DNA of 64,000 nucleotides from Afifellaceae bacterium (GTDB taxonomy: Bacteria > Pseudomonadota > Alphaproteobacteria > Rhizobiales > Afifellaceae), in NCBI GenBank assembly GCA_028284625.1, contig JANQRH010000013.1, positions 124,001 through 188,000 on the forward strand. Direction: 5' to 3'. Positions 1 to 7,731 of the stretch are shown one piece after another. Within the stretch, counting starts at the first letter, position 1. Every line of letters starts with the position of its first letter. The notes below the pieces were generated by a model, which ran no database searches, was not told the origin of the DNA, and saw only the letters and a program-made list of their open reading frames with translations. The position numbers and the translations under genes were made by a program.

Positions 1-435
1 AGCGCCAAGGATCGAGAAGTCCCCATCGCGGTCGATCCGGGCTCCTACTCGTTTTTGCGCGACGTGGGTGCGAGCGCCTTTATCGAGTGGACCGCCGGCG
101 CGAAGTTCTGTTTTCCGAACGAGGAAGAGGCCGCCGTCCTCACCGGCATGGAGGCGCTGGAAGCGCAGCTCGATCTGTTGGCGCGGCATTACCGGATCGT
201 CGTTATCAAGCGCGGCGCCGCCGGAGCAGTTGCGCTTGACGCGGAGAGCGGTGATCGCGCAGAAGCCGTAGCGCTTGCCGCTGACGTGGTCGATACGACC
301 GGCGCCGGCGACGCCTTCGTCGCAGGCTTTCTCGCCGCTCACCTGGCGGGGGAGGGGTTGGAGGCGGCTGTAGACGCGGGCGTCGCCTATGGCGCGCGCG
401 CCGTCACACAGCTGGGCGGACGGCCCGGCCGTTAG
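1..435 (+). CDS. PfkB-family carbohydrate kinase, C-terminal part
   Basis: The reading frame is open from base 1, so only the C-terminal 144 residues are in the window. The motif DTTGAGDAFVAGF (starting near base 292) is the PfkB signature 2, carrying the catalytic Asp of the GAGD anion hole. The family phosphorylates sugars or nucleosides with ATP in the cytoplasm; the substrate cannot be told from this half. Neighbouring Gfo/Idh/MocA and HAD genes fit sugar or polyol catabolism. The last 32 bases overlap the convergent dehydrogenase gene tail to tail. Confidence 0.9.
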   Translation, partial: SAKDREVPIAVDPGSYSFLRDVGASAFIEWTAGAKFCFPNEEEAAVLTGMEALEAQLDLLARHYRIVVIKRGAAGAVALDAESGDRAEAVALAADVVDTTGAGDAFVAGFLAAHLAGEGLEAAVDAGVAYGARAVTQLGGRPGR

Positions 436-1438
436 CAGCCGATTCGTACGCCGCCTCGCACACAGCATAGGTCTTCAGATTGTCGCGGCCCGAGGTCGCC
501 GCTTCGCGCCCTTCCTGAATGCAGGCGAGCATGTGCGCACAGGTCTGGAAGACGCTCTCCTCCACCATATGCCAGGGCGGCTTGGCCCAGGCGAGCATCG
601 GAATGTCGAAGTCGCTGCCATTCATCTCATCGCCTTGCGTCAGCTCCATCCGGTAGCCCGGCTTGGTGACGAGCGCGCCGCGCGGCCCTTCGATCTCCAG
701 GAGCGTCTCGGGGAAGGGGTCAGGCAGCGTCTTCGACTCGTATGTGGCCTCGACAAGGGACACGGCGCCGGACGTATGGCGCAGCATCATCGTGGCCGTA
801 TCCTCCGCCTTGACCTTGGGATTGCGCCTTTGCGTTTCGCACGAGACATGCGCGACCTCGCCGAGCATGAACCGCGCGACATCCACGACGTGAACGCCGA
901 GGTCGAGAATGGCGAAGCGCTCCTCGTCGTAGAAATAGGGTTGGCCGGAATAGACATCGTAATGCGTGCGAAAGCTGATGCGCGCCCAGGACGGTTCTCC
1001 GATCGCATCGGACTCCAACAGCGCCTTCACGCGCCTGAGCGGCGCTTGAAAGCGGAAATTCTCATGGACGGCGAGAAAGAGCCCGGCCTCCTCGGCGGCC
1101 GCGACCATGGCGGCGCAATCGGCGAATGTCGGCGCAAAAGGCTTTTGCACGATGGCCGGCACGTTGTGGCGGAACGCCAGCTCCGCCAGCGCACGGTGCG
1201 TGTTCATCCGCGTCACGATATCGACCAGGCCGAGCGCCTGTTCGCGGAACATGGTCTCCGCGTCCGTGTAGACATGCGGCACGGCGAAAGCCTCCGCCGC
1301 CGCCTGTGCCTTGGCGGGATCGCTGTCGCACACCGCCACCAGGTCCGCCCCGTTCGGCGCCAGATCTCGCCAGGAATTGAGATGGTTGCCGGAGAAAAAA
1401 CCGCATCCGATGACACCAATCGAAATCCGCTCGGCCAT
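404..1438 (-). CDS. Gfo/Idh/MocA family NAD(P)-dependent oxidoreductase
   Basis: This 344-residue protein starts with a Rossmann fold (GVIGCGFFSGNH, residues 8-19) and has the QKPFAP form of the family EKP motif near residue 98, whose Lys is catalytic. The length is normal for the family. Members oxidise sugars, inositols or glycosides using NAD(P). The start ATG at 1438 lies directly before the Rossmann strand. It converges on the PfkB kinase with a 32-base overlap. Substrate unknown; a cyclitol or sugar is likely from the neighbours. Confidence 0.9.
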   Translation of the reverse strand: MAERISIGVIGCGFFSGNHLNSWRDLAPNGADLVAVCDSDPAKAQAAAEAFAVPHVYTDAETMFREQALGLVDIVTRMNTHRALAELAFRHNVPAIVQKPFAPTFADCAAMVAAAEEAGLFLAVHENFRFQAPLRRVKALLESDAIGEPSWARISFRTHYDVYSGQPYFYDEERFAILDLGVHVVDVARFMLGEVAHVSCETQRRNPKVKAEDTATMMLRHTSGAVSLVEATYESKTLPDPFPETLLEIEGPRGALVTKPGYRMELTQGDEMNGSDFDIPMLAWAKPPWHMVEESVFQTCAHMLACIQEGREAATSGRDNLKTYAVCEAAYESAANGRAVRPAV

Positions 1439-1572
1439 GCGTTTGCCCCTCGTGGTTCAGACTTGTCCTATCACAAGGGCCGGCGGCGTGGCGCGCTCCC
1501 GCGATCGCCGCTTTTCAGCACGGAGTTGCTGGTTTAAGTGGCGGTCGACGGCAATTGCCGAGGTGCCCGGAC

Positions 1573-2268
1573 ATGTCCCTCAAGCTCGTAGGCCTCGATG
1601 CCGACGACACGCTTTGGCACACCGAATCCGTCTTTCGTTTGACCCACGAGCGGTTCAACGAATTGCTGGCTCCGTTTGCCGATGCGGCCACGCTTGAAGC
1701 AAAGCTGGCAGAAACCGAGCGCCGCAACATCCAGATCTTCGGCTACGGCGCCAAGGGCTTCACGCTCTCCATGATGGAGACGGCGCTGGAGGTCAGCGAC
1801 AGAAACGTCAGCGCCGATGTGCTCGGAGAGATTCTCGCTGCGGGCCGGGAGATGATGACGCATCCGGTCGAGCCGCTGCCGGGCGTGCACGAGACGCTCA
1901 CCGCCCTTGCCGCCGACCATCGGCTGATCCTTATCACCAAGGGCGATCTCTTCCATCAGGAGAGCAAGCTGGCGGCCTCCGGCCTGGGCGCATTTTTCTC
2001 CGGCGTGGAGATCGTCAGCGAGAAGAGCGCGGACACCTACCGCGATGTGTTCAAGCGGCATGGCGAAAGCGCGGAAAGCGCCGTCATGGCGGGGAATTCC
2101 GTGCGCTCGGACATCCTGCCGGCCCTGGAAGCGGGATGCTACGCGGCGCTGATCCCCTATCCGCTGGTCTGGGAGAACGAGGCGGCCGATCCGCCGGACG
2201 ATCATCCGCGCTTCAGGGAGCTGGCGTCGCTCAGCGAGCTGCCGGCCTGGCTGGCGGAGATTATTTAA
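1573..2268 (+). CDS. HAD-family hydrolase
   Basis: The 231-residue protein opens with GLDADDTLWHTE, the HAD motif I with the nucleophile Asp and the +2 Asp. ITKGD near residue 120 gives motif II (Thr), and the K/GN..SD segment (MAGNSVRSDI) gives motifs III-IV. HAD enzymes of this size are mostly small-molecule phosphatases or 2-haloacid dehalogenase-like proteins; DADDTLW favours a phosphatase. ATG 1573 is preferred over an upstream in-frame TTG at 1555 because motif I follows directly. Probably a sugar-phosphate phosphatase, but this is inference. Confidence 0.88.
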   Translation: MSLKLVGLDADDTLWHTESVFRLTHERFNELLAPFADAATLEAKLAETERRNIQIFGYGAKGFTLSMMETALEVSDRNVSADVLGEILAAGREMMTHPVEPLPGVHETLTALAADHRLILITKGDLFHQESKLAASGLGAFFSGVEIVSEKSADTYRDVFKRHGESAESAVMAGNSVRSDILPALEAGCYAALIPYPLVWENEAADPPDDHPRFRELASLSELPAWLAEII

Positions 2269-2343
2269 GCGATTGAAACGGATGGCTTGCGCACGATAAA
2301 CATCATCATTAGATGTCGATAGTCGTGCCATCCGGAGACCGAT

Positions 2344-2541
2344 ATGCGCACCACCTTAGCGCTCGATGACGAACTCATCGCCAAGGCGAAGAGCCTTACC
2401 GGCGTGAAGGAGAAGTCCGCCTTGGTTCGCGAGGCGCTGAAAGCGCTGATCGAGCGCGAAAGCGCCCGGCGTCTCGCGCGGCTCGGCGGCAGCGAGCCGA
2501 AGCTGCGTGCTGCTCCAAGGCGGCGGTCTCCGGCAGCGTGA
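2344..2541 (+). CDS. vapB: VapB-family antitoxin
   Basis: A 65-residue protein with an N-terminal ribbon-helix-helix-like segment (MRTTLALDDELIAKAKSLTG) followed by a short basic, proline-rich tail, as in VapB antitoxins of the type found with PIN toxins. The stop codon overlaps the toxin start (GTGA at 2538-2541), implying translational coupling. In this family the antitoxin neutralises the toxin and, with it, represses the operon. A short inverted repeat, ACATC-N7-GATGT at 2300-2316, is a possible operator upstream. Confidence 0.85.
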   Translation: MRTTLALDDELIAKAKSLTGVKEKSALVREALKALIERESARRLARLGGSEPKLRAAPRRRSPAA

Positions 2542-2909
2542 TCCTCGTCGACACGTCCGTCTGGGTCGATCACCTCAGGCATAGCGACGAGAAGCTGGCG
2601 TCGCTCCTTCATGATGGTCGAGTGATGACTCACCCGTTTGTTGTCGGCGAGCTTGCCCTGGGCAACCTGCGCCGGCGCGGAGCCGTGCTCGGTGCGATGC
2701 AGGACTTGCCGGCCGCAAACGTGGCGAGCGACATGGAGGTGTTGGCGCTCATCGCCGCCGAGGCGCTTCACGGTCTGGGCATCGGCTATGTCGATGCGCA
2801 TTTACTTGCCGCGGTCCGGCTAACGCCGGATGCTCAGCTCTGGTCGCGCGACAAGCGGCTTGCGAAGGTCGCCAAGCATCTCTCTGTCGCCGCCGACATG
2901 ACGCGCTGA
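2538..2909 (+). CDS. vapC: VapC-family PIN-domain ribonuclease toxin
   Basis: This 123-residue single-domain protein begins MILVDTSVWVDHLR, the PIN strand carrying the first acidic metal ligand. Further acidic residues are at VVGELALG (Glu) and GYVDAHLLAA (Asp), and a C-terminal WSRDKRL holds the last conserved Asp. VapC toxins are Mg-dependent RNases that cut tRNA or rRNA. The GTG start at 2538 overlaps the antitoxin stop. The gene looks intact, so the pair is probably functional. Confidence 0.9.
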   Translation: MILVDTSVWVDHLRHSDEKLASLLHDGRVMTHPFVVGELALGNLRRRGAVLGAMQDLPAANVASDMEVLALIAAEALHGLGIGYVDAHLLAAVRLTPDAQLWSRDKRLAKVAKHLSVAADMTR

Positions 2910-2930
2910 GCGGCGTTCCAACGGCTCTTC

Positions 2931-3413
2931 TCAACGCGAAGCGAGAAACGCGTCGAGCCGGTCGTAGCTTTGCGACATGCCCTCTGTCATGCCGGTCTTC
3001 AGCGCATCGTCGCGGGCCTTTTGCGAGGAATAAAGGACCGTGGTCGTGACGGTCGTGACGCCGGCGTGCTCCTCAAACAATGTGGTCACGATCGTCTCTC
3101 CGCCGGTCCAATCCTCATCGAAAAGCTCCGTGTGGACGAGGCGTTCCGGCGGCAACACTTCGCGGTAGACGCCGCGCAGGACGATGTCGCCTTGTTCTGC
3201 GTGCCGCCAGGCATAGCGAAACGAGCCGCCCACCCTTAAGTCGATCTCGCATTCGGCCAGGCGCCATTCGTCGGGGCCGAAGAGCCATTGCATCACAAGC
3301 TCCGGCTTTGTGAACGCGTCGAACACCAGAGCCCGCGGCGCATCGAACGTGCGTGTCACGACGACCTCGTTGTCCGACGGCATCTCCACCTTGGTCTTGT
3401 CTGCCCCGGTCAT
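2931..3413 (-). CDS. SRPBCC (AHSA1-like) domain protein
   Basis: A 160-residue protein with the typical AHSA1/activator-of-Hsp90-like SRPBCC pattern: VVTRTFDAPRALVFDAFTKP, then QWLFGPDEW, and a C-terminal helix with MTEGMSQSYDRLDAFL. Such proteins bind small hydrophobic ligands or act as cyclase-like enzymes; the ligand is unknown. It lies 34 bases after the ArsR gene on the same strand, the very common ArsR-SRPBCC arrangement. The start ATG at 3413 is chosen because the upstream in-frame extension overlaps the ArsR gene and has no domain content. Confidence 0.88.
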   Translation of the reverse strand: MTGADKTKVEMPSDNEVVVTRTFDAPRALVFDAFTKPELVMQWLFGPDEWRLAECEIDLRVGGSFRYAWRHAEQGDIVLRGVYREVLPPERLVHTELFDEDWTGGETIVTTLFEEHAGVTTVTTTVLYSSQKARDDALKTGMTEGMSQSYDRLDAFLASR

Positions 3414-3447
3414 TTGGCGCCTCCCTGCGTGCGGTTTGTGCCCATCC

Positions 3448-3804
3448 TCATGATGTGCCGCCGCCGGCTTTCGCGTCCTCGGCCTTGAGATTTTCCAGGA
3501 GCGCATCGAGGCGCTCGTAGCGGCCCTCCCAAAGACGCCGATACGCCTCCAGCCAGGTCGTGGCGTCGTGAAGCGGCTTGGTCTCAAGCCGGCAGGGTCG
3601 GCGCTGCGCATCGCGCCGCCGCGAGATCAGCCCGGCGCGCTCCAGAACCTTCAAGTGCTTGGAGATGGCCGGCTGGCTCATGGCGAACGGCTTGGCGAGT
3701 TCCGTAACCGATGCCTCACCGCGCGTTAGCTGGTGCAGAATAGCGCGCCGCGTCGGGTCGGCAAGCGCTGCAAACGTGGCGTTAAGCGATTCGGCGGCTT
3801 TCAT
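3448..3804 (-). CDS. ArsR-family winged-helix transcriptional regulator
   Basis: This 118-residue protein has the full ArsR helix-turn-helix: LADPTRRAILHQLTRGEASV, then MSQPAISKHLKVLERAGLI (recognition helix about residues 43-60). It lacks the ELCVCDL metal motif of ArsR/SmtB sensors, so it is of the non-metal subgroup found with SRPBCC partners. It most likely represses its own operon; a perfect inverted repeat lies immediately upstream of its start (3808-3841). Confidence 0.92.
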   Translation of the reverse strand: MKAAESLNATFAALADPTRRAILHQLTRGEASVTELAKPFAMSQPAISKHLKVLERAGLISRRRDAQRRPCRLETKPLHDATTWLEAYRRLWEGRYERLDALLENLKAEDAKAGGGTS

Positions 3805-3807
3805 ATT

Positions 3808-3841
3808 TATAACCAGTCAGTTTCAAAACATGATGGTTATA
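3808..3841. promoter_or_regulatory. Candidate ArsR operator (inverted repeat)
   Basis: TATAACCA and TGGTTATA form a perfect 8-base inverted repeat separated by 18 bases, starting 4 bases upstream of the ArsR start codon. Its position and AT-rich arms in GC-rich DNA suggest the autoregulatory site of the ArsR-SRPBCC operon. Binding is inferred. Confidence 0.5.
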
Positions 3842-4020
3842 GAGGGCATGCGCGAGCGGATCAAGCCGGCGCGCCATGGCGGCCTCAGCCGCTGCATTGA
3901 CCAGGTCGCTTGCATCCGGGCCGCCGATGCGTGCATGGATGACGCGCGTCCGTCCGGGCGCGCTCCCCTTGCGGAACATTGCGGCGATCGCCGAAGCCAA
4001 GCCGCCCCCACACGATCGAC

Positions 4021-5070
4021 ATGAGCGACGCATCAAGCATCCCCCGCGCCCGCATCTTGCTCACCCATCCGCGTGTCGCGCGCGAGACCTGGTATGGCGA
4101 GCGCGCGCTTGCGGCGCTTCGCGAGGTCGGCGAGGTCGCGCTTAACCCGCATGAGCGCGTGATGACCTTGGCAGAGCTGACTGAGGCGGCCGCCGACTGC
4201 CCCGTCATCGTGGCCGACCGCGAGACGCCGGGCGAGGCCGAGCTGTTCCAAGGCCTGCCCGACCTCGTCGCCTATGTGCGTGGACAGGTCGATATCCGCA
4301 GCGTCGATGTGGCGGCGGCAAGCGCGGCCGGGATTCTCGTGACGCGCGCCAGCCGTGGCTTCATGGCGGCCGTCGCGGAATGGATCATCGGCGCGATGAT
4401 CGCAGCGGCGCGGCATACCTGCATGTATGTCGACGCCTATCGTCAAGGCGAGGAAGCCGGCCCGATCGTCGGCGGAGAGCTTCGCGGCGCAACGATCGGC
4501 GTGATCGGCTTCGGCGCGATCGCCGAGCATCTGTGCGCCATCACGCAGGCGTTCGGCATGAAGGTCATTGTGAGCGATCCCTACCGGTCGGCGCCCGCGC
4601 CTTATGAACAGGTTGATATGGCGACGCTCCTGACGCGCGCCGATTTCGTCGTGCCGCTGGCTGTTGCGACCGAGGAGACGGAGAACCTCATCGATGACAG
4701 AGCGTTCGCCCAGATGAAGCCCAGCGCCTGGCTTATCAACGCATCACGCGGCAATCTGATCGACGAGGTCGCGCTGGAGAGAGCGCTCGACGAGCGCCGC
4801 ATCGCCGGCGCCGCACTCGATGTCGGCCGCGCGCCCGACCAAAAGCCATCGCCGCATCTGGCGGCGCGGCCGGATGTCATCGCCACGCCCCACATCGCCG
4901 GATTGACGCCGCAAGCGATGGAGCACCAGGCGATGGAGACGGTGCGCCAAGTCGCAACGATTCTCACCGGCGAAGTGCCGGAGGGCGCAGTCAATCTTGA
5001 AGAGGCGACGCGCTTCGAAGCGTTCCGCCACGCGCCTCGCCCTGAATTGCTTGCCAAAAGGAGACCATGA
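4021..5070 (+). CDS. D-isomer-specific 2-hydroxyacid dehydrogenase family protein
   Basis: A 349-residue protein with the family layout: substrate domain, then the inserted Rossmann domain (GVIGFGAIAEHLC near residue 160), the Arg-containing INASRGNLIDE, and TPHIAGLT with the catalytic His near residue 298. The usual DVFEEEP segment carrying the catalytic Glu reads DVGRAPDQKP, so the acid partner is altered; this may shift substrate or activity. It is followed with no gap by the amidohydrolase gene, likely one operon with 5071-6953. ATG 4021 is chosen as the residues before it lack conservation-like content. Confidence 0.88.
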   Translation: MSDASSIPRARILLTHPRVARETWYGERALAALREVGEVALNPHERVMTLAELTEAAADCPVIVADRETPGEAELFQGLPDLVAYVRGQVDIRSVDVAAASAAGILVTRASRGFMAAVAEWIIGAMIAAARHTCMYVDAYRQGEEAGPIVGGELRGATIGVIGFGAIAEHLCAITQAFGMKVIVSDPYRSAPAPYEQVDMATLLTRADFVVPLAVATEETENLIDDRAFAQMKPSAWLINASRGNLIDEVALERALDERRIAGAALDVGRAPDQKPSPHLAARPDVIATPHIAGLTPQAMEHQAMETVRQVATILTGEVPEGAVNLEEATRFEAFRHAPRPELLAKRRP

Positions 5071-5922
5071 ATGCCCGGCGCTGAGGAGCCGCGGCCGCGC
5101 CTGAAGGCGCCGCCTGGAACCATCGATACCCACATGCACGTCTTTGAGGCGCGCTTCCCGCTTGCACCGACCGCCACGGTCACGCCGCCGGAAGCGCCGC
5201 TTTCCGACTATCAAGCTGTTTGCGCTCGGCTTGGCATCGAACGTTGCATTGTCGTGCAGCCCTCCGGCTACGGCACCGACAATACCTGCACGCTTGAAGC
5301 GATCGCCGCCTTCGGCCCTGGCGCACGCGGCATTGCCGTCGTGGATGAGACTGTGACCGACGATGAGCTCGGGCGCCTGCATCGCGCGGGCATTCGCGGC
5401 CTGCGCTTTCACATGCTGCCCGGCGGCGTGATCCCCTGGGAGAGCCTGCCGCGGCTTGCCGCGCGGATCGTGGAGCTCGGCTGGCATGCGCAGGTGCAGC
5501 TCGACGGCCGCGAGCTGCCGGAGCACGAGGCCATGCTGAACGACCTGCCCGGCACGCTCGTCATCGACCACACCGGCAAGTTTCTTGAACCGGTGACGCC
5601 CGATGATCCAGCGTTCCGGGTTCTTCTGGATCTGGTGGAGGAGGGGAGCACTTACGTAAAACTCTCCGCGCCTTATGAGACCTCTAAGGTCGGCCCGCCG
5701 CATTTCGACGATGTCGGGGCGCTCGCCAAGGTGCTGGCGGAAGAGGCGCCGGAGCGTATGCTGTGGGCAACGAACTGGCCGCATCTAGGCCAGTCGCCCG
5801 AGCGGGTCGGCGATGAGGCCGGTCTTCTGGATCTGCTCTTGGATTGGGCGCCGGACGAGACGACACGCCAGCGCATCCTCGTCGACAATCCGGCGCAGCT
5901 TTATGGTTTTCTGGACGGATGA
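5071..5922 (+). CDS. Amidohydrolase (metal-dependent TIM-barrel hydrolase)
   Basis: The 283-residue protein has the HxH motif DTHMHVF at residues 20-26, VIDHTGK (His) near residue 167 and NWPHLG near residue 230, the pattern of the amidohydrolase-2 family that includes 2-pyrone-4,6-dicarboxylate and sugar-lactone hydrolases. It begins immediately after the dehydrogenase stop, with AAAAGGAGA upstream as a ribosome-binding site, and overlaps the next gene (ATGATG). The likely role is hydrolysis of a lactone or cyclic acid in the same pathway; the substrate is inferred only. Confidence 0.88.
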   Translation: MPGAEEPRPRLKAPPGTIDTHMHVFEARFPLAPTATVTPPEAPLSDYQAVCARLGIERCIVVQPSGYGTDNTCTLEAIAAFGPGARGIAVVDETVTDDELGRLHRAGIRGLRFHMLPGGVIPWESLPRLAARIVELGWHAQVQLDGRELPEHEAMLNDLPGTLVIDHTGKFLEPVTPDDPAFRVLLDLVEEGSTYVKLSAPYETSKVGPPHFDDVGALAKVLAEEAPERMLWATNWPHLGQSPERVGDEAGLLDLLLDWAPDETTRQRILVDNPAQLYGFLDG

Positions 5923-6953
5923 TGGGCAAGGTGAAACGCGTGGCGCTGATCGGCCTCGGCATGGCGGTGAAGCCGCATGCGGAGAGCCTTATCGCGCTGA
6001 AGGATCAGGTGGAGGTCGTCCACGCCTTTAGTCCAACCGAGGCGCGGCGGCGGGCATTCGCGGAACGCTACGACTTCCCGCTCGCCGACAATCTCGACGC
6101 CGTGCTCGGCGACGATTCCGTCGATGCCGTCCTCATCATCACGCCGCCCAACACGCATCTGGAGCTTGTCGAGCGCGCCGTCGCCGCCGGGAAGCACGTG
6201 CTTCTGGAAAAGCCGCTGGAGATCAGCACGGAACGGTCAGAAGCGCTGGTCAAGGCGGCCCGCAATGCCGGGCGCAAGCTTGCGATCATGCTGCAGCATC
6301 GGTTCCGGCCGGCCGGCATGCGCCTGCGTGAGCTCATCGCCGCCGGCGAGATCGGCGCGATCGTCGGCGCATCGGCCGGGATACGGCTGTGGCGGCCGCA
6401 GAGCTATTACGACGTGGAGGGCCGTGGCACGCTGGCGCGCGACGGCGGCGGCGTGCTTCTGACGCAAGGCATTCACACGCTCGACCTTTTGATCAGCATC
6501 GCCGGAGAGGCGGCGGACGTCGCCGCCTATGCGACCACAACGCCCGTCCATCGCATGGAGACGGAGGACCTTGTGGCGGCGGCGGTGAAGTATCAGAGCG
6601 GCGCGCTCGGCACGATCGAGGCGACGACCTGCGCCTATCCGGGCTTTCCGGAGCGCATCGAGATCACCGGCGAAAAGGCAACCGCCACGGTGCTTGGCAC
6701 GGCGCTTCACATTGCGTGGCACGACGATCGCCACGAGGAGATCGATTCCGATGCGACGCCCGGCGGCACCGGCGCCGACCCGATGGCCATGCCGTCCGAC
6801 TACCATCGCGCACTCATTGCAGACTTCCTCCAGGCGGTCGACGTCGACCGCGAGCCGGCGGTCAACGGCGAGGAGGCGCTGAAGGTGCACAGGCTGATCG
6901 ACGCGCTCCTAGAGAGCGGCGTCACCGGGAAACCCACCGCCATCGCCAGATGA
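5919..6953 (+). CDS. Gfo/Idh/MocA family oxidoreductase
   Basis: A 344-residue protein with an N-terminal Rossmann motif (VALIGLGMAVKPH) and the family EKP motif (LLEKPLEIS) near residue 92; the C-terminal half is the alpha/beta substrate domain. Its start ATG at 5919 overlaps the amidohydrolase stop, indicating co-translation; a second ATG follows at 5922. It probably oxidises a sugar or sugar acid that the neighbouring dehydrogenase and amidohydrolase further convert. Confidence 0.9.
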   Translation: MMGKVKRVALIGLGMAVKPHAESLIALKDQVEVVHAFSPTEARRRAFAERYDFPLADNLDAVLGDDSVDAVLIITPPNTHLELVERAVAAGKHVLLEKPLEISTERSEALVKAARNAGRKLAIMLQHRFRPAGMRLRELIAAGEIGAIVGASAGIRLWRPQSYYDVEGRGTLARDGGGVLLTQGIHTLDLLISIAGEAADVAAYATTTPVHRMETEDLVAAAVKYQSGALGTIEATTCAYPGFPERIEITGEKATATVLGTALHIAWHDDRHEEIDSDATPGGTGADPMAMPSDYHRALIADFLQAVDVDREPAVNGEEALKVHRLIDALLESGVTGKPTAIAR

Positions 6954-6981
6954 CGGCCGCGCGCCTGCGGCGCCCGCATTG

Positions 6982-7647
6982 CTAAGCGCTGTCGTGCAAT
7001 CCGTAGCCTTCGTTCTTCATCGCGAGACGCACCGCCTCGATCTCAGAACCCGGCAGCACCGCTGGCCCACCGATCAGCAGCGCGTGATAGTACTGCTTGG
7101 CGATCGTCTCCAACTCCACCGCCAGCCACATCGCTTTGTCGAGATCGGCGCCGGCGGCGATCATGCCGTGATTGGCCAATAGGCACCCGTTGCGGCCTTC
7201 AATGGCGCGGAGCACGTTCTCCGACAGCGCCTTAGTTCCGAAGGTCGCATATTCCGCGCAGCGAATGTCGTTCCCGCCGAACGCGGCGATCATGTAGTGA
7301 CACGCCGGAATCGACCGCCGCGCAATCGACAGCACTGTGGCGAAGGTCGCGTGCGTATGCACGATCCCGTGCACATCCGGCCGTGTGCGCATGATGTCCA
7401 GGTGGAAGCGCCACTCCGTGGAGGGCGGCAGCTCGCCCTCCCAGGACCCATAATCCCGGTCGATCGGCAGCGACGCGATCATGGAGGGCTGCATGTCGTC
7501 ATAGGGAATTGCGGTGGGTGTGATCAGCATGCGGTCGCCGCAACGCGCCGAGATGTTGCCCGACGTGCCCTGATTCAGGCCGTGGGCGTTCATCCAGCGT
7601 GCCTTCTCGATGATGGCGAGCCGCAACGCGGTTTCTGCCTCACTCAA
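6982..7647 (-). CDS. Class II aldolase/adducin family protein
   Basis: This 221-residue protein matches the L-fuculose-phosphate/L-ribulose-phosphate aldolase family: NQGTSGNIS phosphate-binding segment (residues 23-31), VHTHATFATVL with the two zinc His near residues 98-100, and NHGMIAAG with the third zinc His near 160. The start is a TTG at 7647 with ACAGGAGAG just upstream. It would cleave a sugar-phosphate to a triose or glycolaldehyde product in the cytoplasm. It is convergent to the oxidoreductase operon and divergent from the MFS gene. Confidence 0.9.
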   Translation of the reverse strand: MSEAETALRLAIIEKARWMNAHGLNQGTSGNISARCGDRMLITPTAIPYDDMQPSMIASLPIDRDYGSWEGELPPSTEWRFHLDIMRTRPDVHGIVHTHATFATVLSIARRSIPACHYMIAAFGGNDIRCAEYATFGTKALSENVLRAIEGRNGCLLANHGMIAAGADLDKAMWLAVELETIAKQYYHALLIGGPAVLPGSEIEAVRLAMKNEGYGLHDSA

Positions 7648-7731
7648 TTCGCTCTCCTGTGACGATGGGGTTCTTGCGGGGGCGCCGCGATGCGCGCGAC
7701 ATTGCCCGCCGCGGCTGAGAGGTCAAGGCGG

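Noticed and set aside
3782..4036. Minus-strand text resembling an AAA ATPase (FtsH-like) fragment, GPDASDLVNAAAEAAMARR
   Set aside because: The match is short and recalled from memory, with no Walker motifs. It overlaps the ArsR promoter region and the dehydrogenase start, so it is not called a pseudogene.
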